From Gautieria morchelliformis (lineage: Eukaryota > Basidiomycota > Agaricomycetes > Gomphales > Gomphaceae): DNA of 64,000 nucleotides. Location of the stretch: NCBI GenBank assembly GCA_015179125.1, contig WHVA01000343.1:1-64000 (forward strand), given 5' to 3'. Below, in pieces: positions 58,190 to 64,000 of this stretch. Under the pieces are notes generated by a model. The model saw only the letters and a program-made list of their open reading frames with translations, did not search any database and was not told the DNA's origin. A program made the position numbers and the translations under genes. Each line of letters starts with the position of its first letter. Within the stretch, counting starts at the first letter, position 1.

Positions 58190-58610
58190 ATGAGTGAATC
58201 AGCGAAGGCTGCCATTGGCTAATATAGCTTACTGTCAGTAAGAAGATGCCTCTGAGGAAAATTGACTATTGTCCACCAATGGTGCTGAGGTGCTAGCGTC
58301 ACGTAGCTCGTTGGCTCGCTGCGAAGCTATGCATGGACCATCAGAGTTGAGATATACCAGTCAGGGCATCAGTGGGGCCATGGCCCATCAGAGACGACGA
58401 AAGCCGCAGCGTCATCACATGGATTTATTGGAGCAAATGGGCTAAGAATCAAGTGATCCCATAAGCGTTGTGAGTGCTCAACTCGGGTGTGCGCTGATGG
58501 TGACACATGTAATTACCTGGCACTGGAGGCATAGGAAAGTTCTTCCACGAGCAAAATCATGGGACCTTACCCCCCGTCTTTCTGGCTGATGGAAATAGCC
58601 AGATTTCAAT
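58190..58610 (+). repeat. Spacer block C, right copy
   Basis: Direct repeat of 4,290–4,685 and inverted repeat of 28,490–28,900. It continues to 58,650 through the intact A–C junction. Confidence 0.75.
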
Positions 58611-58649
58611 ATTGGCTGAGATTCAGCCACACAAGTCGGTCTGAGGGTG

Positions 58650-59300
58650 ATTCTCCCTTACATAAATCCTGATTGAAACGGATCTCTTCAAGTTGCGAAT
58701 CTTCTGATATGGAAATAGTAGGCTTTGCCACTATCTCGTCGCCTGTCATTGATGAGGCAAAAGCACTCTGATTCCAATGACCTCTTCCTCTTCGCATCAG
58801 CCCTCCCGCACTCACACATCTCACGCATAAGTGAAGATCTAGGTAGACATATCGTATATTAGTACACAGTACGCTCGCAGTAGTGTAGTCATGACTGCAC
58901 TGCTCTTTGCTCCCCGTCTCATGCATGCTAACGCCGTGGTATGGTGATGGTCCTCGACCTTTCAAGTTTACACAACTTCCCCCCAGTCCATCACGCCTCC
59001 CTTTCGTTGGCTACTCGACTGGCTGCGGAGGTAGTGCCTTCCAGGCTCGGGCTGAAGCCCTGAGCCCCGGGCCGAGCCTTAGCCTCGCAAAGCCCTAGGA
59101 GGAGGGGATTCATGCCCAGTGGTCAGGCTGTGCAGCGAACATGGCTTGGCATGTGGGAGAGGCTCAGGCGTACGGCACTGTCTGGGGCAAGTTATTTGGA
59201 TCAGAGGTGATCCTGGAGGACCTTCCTGGCAACGACTCGGTCGTCCTTCCCGAGATTGGGCGTAGGCGCTGGCGATCCCAACATAGCCGAGTGATAACGG
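58650..59300 (-). repeat. Spacer block A, right copy
   Basis: Reverse complement of 541–1,107 and 27,741–28,440. It directly follows the decayed right copy of the Ser/Pro-rich gene. Confidence 0.75.
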
Positions 59301-62300
59301 TCGACTATTAATCACTGAACAACTTGAACAAAGAAGGAAGCGACATGCAGAGAAGTTGCCAGGGAAAACTCGAAGCTGAGACGAGAAGAAGGCTTCAAGA
59401 AGCAGATGACGGAGATCGTCGCGGATGAGTGACGCTCGGGACCTGCTGAGGACGTTATTCTCTCCAGTTAGTGCCTGACATCGCGGGGACCTCAGGTAGC
59501 ATGCACTCTGCGTGGGTGACGTCCGATAGCCGACGACCACGAGAGCACTGGGACAAGCAACAGAACCTCGGACACGCAGCTCCTGCGAGGAAGAATATTG
59601 GACGCAGAACTCGGGCAGAGGAGAGTACCTGTCTCTGACTAGCTTCCATCTGCCCTTTCTATCCCCTGGGGGGCGCAACTCTGACCAGCGCCATTGCACT
59701 TCATGCAGCGCGGCACATAGAAAGATGGTGACCGGGCGGCAGGCCTCCTCATAGAGTGGTGGTGGAGGGAAGGGAAGGAGCACCAACACAACGGCCAAGA
59801 GAGAGAGATAAATGGCCAGCCAATCCACTTATCCCTCTACCCCAGCCTTGTCCTCAAGCCTATACCGTCCCGCAGGGGCCCGCCGGCCCTTATGCCTCAG
59901 CCCTCAGCCTCCGCGTCTCCGTATCCCACGCGTTACTCGGGCGCTGCGACCGCGACGAAGATACGTCGACTTGCTGAGAATCATGGCCGTAGCCGTCGTC
60001 GCGGTCGCCGTTGTCGTCGAGGACGGTTTGGACAGCGTAGAGGGCGGCCGCACGGGCCCCGGCGGAGCGTGTCGCAGGGTGGATCTCTACACGCACAATG
60101 CCACGTCAACCCGACGTACGGGAGTAAATCATGGGAGTGTACCGTGCTGCCCTTTCATCCCGCGCGTCGTCACTGGTTCCGTTCGCGGCATTCCCCAGGT
60201 CGCTGCGCTGCGCCGGGTTCGGATTCGGGTCGGGAGAAGGCGACATGACTCTGCGGCGGAGCAGCTTCGAGTGCGGCGAGAGGAGGCCCGCGCGGCGGAT
60301 GATAGGTCTGGGAATGCAAAATAAGTGGTCAGGTGTCGCGACGAGTGGATGGATAGCTGAAGTGAGGAACGAGACCAGAAGAGCAGGAAAAAATCGCCTG
60401 TCGTTCGTACAGCGTCACCCGGACCGTCCGTACGAGACGGCCGGGCCCAACGCCGCAGACACGCGGGCGGCCTGAAGCCAGCAACACGACCAAACCAACA
60501 ACACGCAGCACCGCCAGATGGTGAGAAAACTAGGCGAACTTCCGTCTGAGACGTCCGCGACACAAAAGCAGGAGCGCGCACGCAGCCGATGCCTACAGAC
60601 AGACACCCTCCAATGCCTGCACTTGCTCGAGGCGAAGTAAAATGTGGAAAGGAGAGAAGCTCGAAGGTATGCATGCACCCCAAAGGCTAAAAAGCAAAGC
60701 CTGATGAATGAGGGGCGGAGAGAAAAACGAAGGACCATCACGAAGGACGAAGGACCCCGACACCAGTGTGGTCCGCACGTCCGCGACGACGCGACGCACA
60801 CTGAAATTAGAAGCCAAAGCCACAAAATGCCCCAGCAGGCGCAGGCTCGACGACGGCAGGAGCGGAACCAAGTCGGGTGGGACCGACGCAGCTGCTTCCC
60901 GTGGCGTGGCTTAACCCACTCCGTACCAGGCACCGCACCCCATAAAACGACGTCCGCCTGCCGCGGGGCAAGACCATTGAGGCAGTATATGCCCTGGCCC
61001 AAGCCTGCCACGACGGCATACACGCCCCACTCTGAAACCGGAGCGCCGCCTGCAGGGAGCACCCTCGCCAACATCTCCAAACCGAAAAACAAACGCACTC
61101 CTTCAAAAAAAGAAATAGCTCCTGCACCCAAGAAGGGCGCGCGCAAGGGAAGAACACACAAAGAACGCGCAAAGGTAAACTGAAGCAGACCATCAAACAC
61201 TCACGGCAACGGCGTCCTCAAATCAATTAACTTCCTCCTCACTAGCCCACCTCTGCCGACGACGGGGACGGTATGGACAAGTCGGGCGACGATGGGGACC
61301 TCGCACCCTTCCTGCGCCTAGTCGTATTTTTGCCAGTGCCGCCATTGGTATTGGCGCTGCTTCCAGCATTGCCAGTGCGCGACTGCGGCCACTGTATGAG
61401 GGTCGTGATGTCGGGGGACGGGATGCGCGTGTGGGATGTAGCGGTGTTTTTAGTTGTGGATGAGGTGGCGTATGCGGACGTCGGCGAGGTGCCAATTTGG
61501 TGCGTGGATGGAGAATTGTGAGCAGTGAGTGTGCTGTCCGACGACGTGCCAGGCCTCGAGTCCGCGCTTGTGGGATGGGTGCTAGGGGAGACGCTGCTGA
61601 CCTGGGTGGCGACGTTGCTTGCACCCCTTGGTGGCACATTTATACTCCACGCCCCTGGGACCGTGGGATTGAGGTGGGCTAGTGTGAATATGCCCATTCT
61701 GGGCAATCGCTCGCATCTCGACGTGGGCACCATGTGCACCGTTCGCGTTGGTGGCGGATACGTTGTGGTTGGTGTCGTAGGGGTGGGTGGTCGATTGCGG
61801 GGTCGTGGCGCCGGAGTTCGGTGCGAACGATGCAGGTGAAGTGGCCTGGGATACATGGGAGTCACCCTCGGCCGCAGCACGCGTATGGGAAAACTGAGCG
61901 ACGGTCGGGGTCGTGACAGAGGCCGTGTCCGTGGGCGGGTATACGAGCATATCGACGGGTACCACTGTTCGTCGAGGAGGGGCTTGCGGTCGGGGAGTGG
62001 ATGTAGGGACGCGGATCGCTGTTGGCGACGGGCGGAGGGATATCGAGCACCTGGCCATCGTCCTCGCCATGCTCGGCTGGGATACTAGTGACTGACGCTG
62101 GCAGGGTCGCCTGGGCTGGGATCATGGGCATTCGCCAAGCCTGATGACAGATAACAGCGAACGCCGCACACAGGATCAGGGGATATTGGACAAAAATATC
62201 GGACGGAGAGGATGGCACGCGGCACGCGAGATAGCACAGCCATGAGGGGAAGGGAGGACACAATGACCGCGTGAGCAAGACCCAAAACGCACAAGGACGG

Positions 62301-62590
62301 ACACGTACCGCTGTCAGGCTTTAGGGAATCTTAGCCTCGACGCGCCCCACAGCTGCACGATGCTAGTGCGACGACGAGGCAGAGCCGACGGTGGTGGTGG
62401 AGGCGGAGACGGAGGAGTGGGCTGGGAGGACGGGACTTCGAGGTGTAAGAGGCTGTGGATGTGACAGAGGGGGGACGGGAGCCAGCGCGAAACATGAGGG
62501 GAAGTTGAATACACGTATGTTTTCGCAACGACATAAATTTCCACTTGATTCTGAATATTTTTACACAAAAAATCTAGGTACATTTCAGAT
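59301..62590 (-). pseudogene. Decayed copy of the Ser/Pro-rich gene (right copy)
   Basis: Covers the exon 1 tail to intron 4 of the intact gene. The exon 1 tail (62,530–62,330) has SALPRRRTSIVQL and donor gtacgtgtccg near 62,310. Exon 2 remains at 61,200–62,050 read YPPTDTASVTTPTVAQFSHTR and HGAHVEMRAIAQNGHIHT, with the exon end and gtgagtgtttg donor near 61,205. Exon 3 (IMRRAGLLSPHSKLL in the coding direction) lies near 60,245–60,305, and an exon 4 part at 59,800–60,110. Intron 2 is about 890 nt against 331 in the parent. Frames are broken in many places, so a working protein is unlikely. Exon–intron order is the same as in the parent. Confidence 0.7.
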
Positions 62591-63263
62591 TCCCGCACGC
62601 GTAAATCTGCGGTCTGTGTGCATGGAAAGAGTCGATTACATAATATGTAGTCATGTTAGCATCGGGGACATGCGGGAGGGAGAGGGAGCTGATGAGGCGA
62701 GTGTTGAGAGGGTTGTAGAAGAGCTTGCGCCCGAGAGGTGAGACCGGAACGTTCTGCCGGGCTCCTGGCATACGTGCCATTATGTCACTATTTCCCCACG
62801 CTCTCACTGACATGCCAAGGACTGACAGCGTATGTAAATTGAGGTTAGTCCCGTTTCTAGCACGTGTGACACATCCGAGAAGGGTCGTCCTCCGACCCGC
62901 AAGGCCCCTCACCATACTGTGGCTAAGCATTGATGGACCCAGGAGAGCTGAAAGGTCATTCGTGCGAATTTCTTTGCCAGCGGGTCCGCTGACAACTTCG
63001 TTCCAGGGAAGAATAGTAAATGAATGTTGCACCTGCGAAGTGATCTGCTTGAGACTCGGATTGAGTTCAGCAGCCGAGGCAAGCCAGTCGGCAGCCTTCT
63101 TCCAGTTTCCACGAGAAGGGACAGCCTCCTCGCATTGAAGCTTGGATGTTAGAAGACTCTGTATCGAGCCGCTGGCGACGCTATCCTCGAAGTCGCTAGC
63201 AATAGTAAGTGCATTGTCTGGAACGGTTTGAGGCTCTACCGATGGCACTGGCAGCTCAGACAT
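62574..63263 (-). CDS. Hypothetical protein, 229 aa
   Basis: Single open frame starting MSELPVPSVEPQTVPDNALTI. The first 100 residues are Ser/Ala-rich and helical (WKKAADWLASAAELNPSLKQITSQV). The middle has LLGPSMLSHSMVRGLAGRRTTLLG. The C-terminal tail (YYVIDSFHAHRPQIYACG) runs into sequence next to the decayed copy and may not be genuine, so an intron or earlier end is possible. I recognise no family and see no neighbour suggesting a role. Amino-acid use looks coding and the frame is much longer than others nearby outside GC-rich sequence. Confidence 0.4.
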   Translation of the reverse strand: MSELPVPSVEPQTVPDNALTIASDFEDSVASGSIQSLLTSKLQCEEAVPSRGNWKKAADWLASAAELNPSLKQITSQVQHSFTILPWNEVVSGPAGKEIRTNDLSALLGPSMLSHSMVRGLAGRRTTLLGCVTRARNGTNLNLHTLSVLGMSVRAWGNSDIMARMPGARQNVPVSPLGRKLFYNPLNTRLISSLSLPHVPDANMTTYYVIDSFHAHRPQIYACGNLKCT

Positions 63264-63755
63264 AAGTACTGTAGAAAAGAATGGCGCTGTAAAATTTTAT
63301 ACAAGTCTAAGTAAGGCAAGGTCTGAGCCATATTGGGTGCGTGTCACGCATCACGTGGACCTTTGAGCCATTGTCCTGGTTGAAGTTCCGTGTCACGCAA
63401 AAAATCGTTGAGCCATTGGTCGTGCATACCACCCGGCCCTTTAGCGCCCATGGCAGCGCGCGTCGAAATGATTACGTAAGGGTGCCGGTGGTGAAAAGAA
63501 GAAAAACAAATCGAAATAGAAGTACAAATATTTGGTAGAAAATTTCGGAAAAATTCTAAAAAATAAAGTGATTATAGTAGAACAAGCTGAAAACAAATTG
63601 GAAAGAAATACGAATGGTGGAATGTATTTGGCTTGATTTTGGTGCAGGAGCATAAATGCACCCAACAGCAATGACTACACACCTTGACAGAGTACTGCTG
63701 ACAGCAGCCAGCAGTATTCTCATAGCTTCTACAAAAAGAAGCAATAGAAAAAACA
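63264..63755. other. AT-rich intergenic stretch
   Basis: 5' flank of the hypothetical gene and presumably, near its right end, the leader of LINE 3. The leader does not obviously resemble that of LINE 1, so the exact 5' end of LINE 3 is unknown. Nothing else is seen. Confidence 0.4.
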
Positions 63756-64000
63756 ATGCCACCGAGTGTCGATGACCAGATGCCTGCCACGTCACAGAGT
63801 CAGATGAGGTCGGGCAACCAGCACCCGCCCAGTAACAGAACTAGGATAGAACTCCTGACAGAACCAACAGCAGCTGTACATACCAGAGAGCAGGCGAGAG
63901 AAACTATCTAGACAAGCACGGATATCTTGCAAAGGACGACCGGCTGTTGGCGGAACAGCTCAGCTACTCCTTACTCTCACTCGCGCACAACGCTATTGGA
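63756..64000 (+). mobile_element. LINE 3, start of ORF1, same family, runs out of the window
   Basis: ATG at 63,756 opens MPPSVDDQMPATSQSQ, then RTRIELLTEPTAAVHTREQARE, and after a one-base frame change YLDKHGYLAKDDRLLAEQLSYSLLSLAHNAIG. LINE 1 ORF1 reads KTRAELLSDPYAAARNKEGARTFLDKNGYF followed by a similar SHVLLSLAHSSTG. It therefore shares both the start codon and the N-terminal domain with LINE 1. The rest of the element lies beyond the window. The frame change near 63,900 may be a real mutation or an assembly error. Confidence 0.8.

Noticed and set aside
59079-59828. 249-codon minus-strand frame with a hydrophobic N-terminus
   Set aside because: It spans the decayed gene copy and block A, is not conserved in the other two copies, and starts in sequence homologous to intron 4 or exon 4 in another frame.

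Overview
The window is from a filamentous basidiomycete, most likely an Agaricomycete. The evidence is the many short GT–AG introns (about 50–65 nt), a DUF6534-type membrane protein with a micro-exon, an agaricomycete-type protein-kinase fragment, a patatin–NB-ARC–TPR receptor-like gene, and nested fungal Copia, Gypsy and RNase H-bearing LINE elements. It is a gene-poor, repeat-rich accessory region; I saw no rRNA, no CRISPR array and no complete tRNA.

Layout. (1) 1–11,010: left copy of a large duplicated unit: a decayed fragment of a Ser/Pro-rich gene, spacer blocks A, B, C and E (E carries a GC-rich minisatellite and a LIS1-like WD40 scrap), then the start of another decayed gene copy. (2) 11,549–12,234: a small two-exon gene. 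(3) 12,448–22,947: a Copia element with matching 224-bp LTRs, split by a 6.0-kb LINE in the opposite orientation. (4) 22,926–25,541: a five-exon host gene whose 3' end was hit by the Copia, and a decayed gene. (5) 25,553–30,110: a third copy of the unit, ending in a DUF6534 gene. (6) 30,749–36,035: a second, 5'-truncated LINE of the same family. (7) 36,600–38,690: Gypsy remains and a solo LTR. (8) 38,776–44,444: the patatin–NB-ARC–TPR gene on the minus strand, interrupted by a solo LTR. (9) 45,405–50,217: the apparently intact five-exon Ser/Pro-rich gene (1,268 aa). (10) 50,690–62,590: the right copy of the unit, inverted relative to the left, with a kinase fragment where the left has DUF6534. 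(11) 62,574–63,263: an open frame of unknown function. (12) 63,756 to the end: the start of a third LINE.

Reading of the whole. The Ser/Pro-rich gene plus spacer (gene – A – C – cargo gene – B – E – next gene) looks like a tandemly and invertedly amplified unit. One member (45.4–50.2 kb) kept its frame and the others decayed at DNA level with introns included. The left unit carries an internal inversion relative to the right one. The retroelements inserted later at sites marked by target-site duplications: Copia AGACG, LINE 1 AAGGGGTCACG, LINE 2 ACAGTCAGACA, solo LTRs ATGTG and GCTCC. All homology statements come from reading the sequence by eye; no alignment or database search was run.
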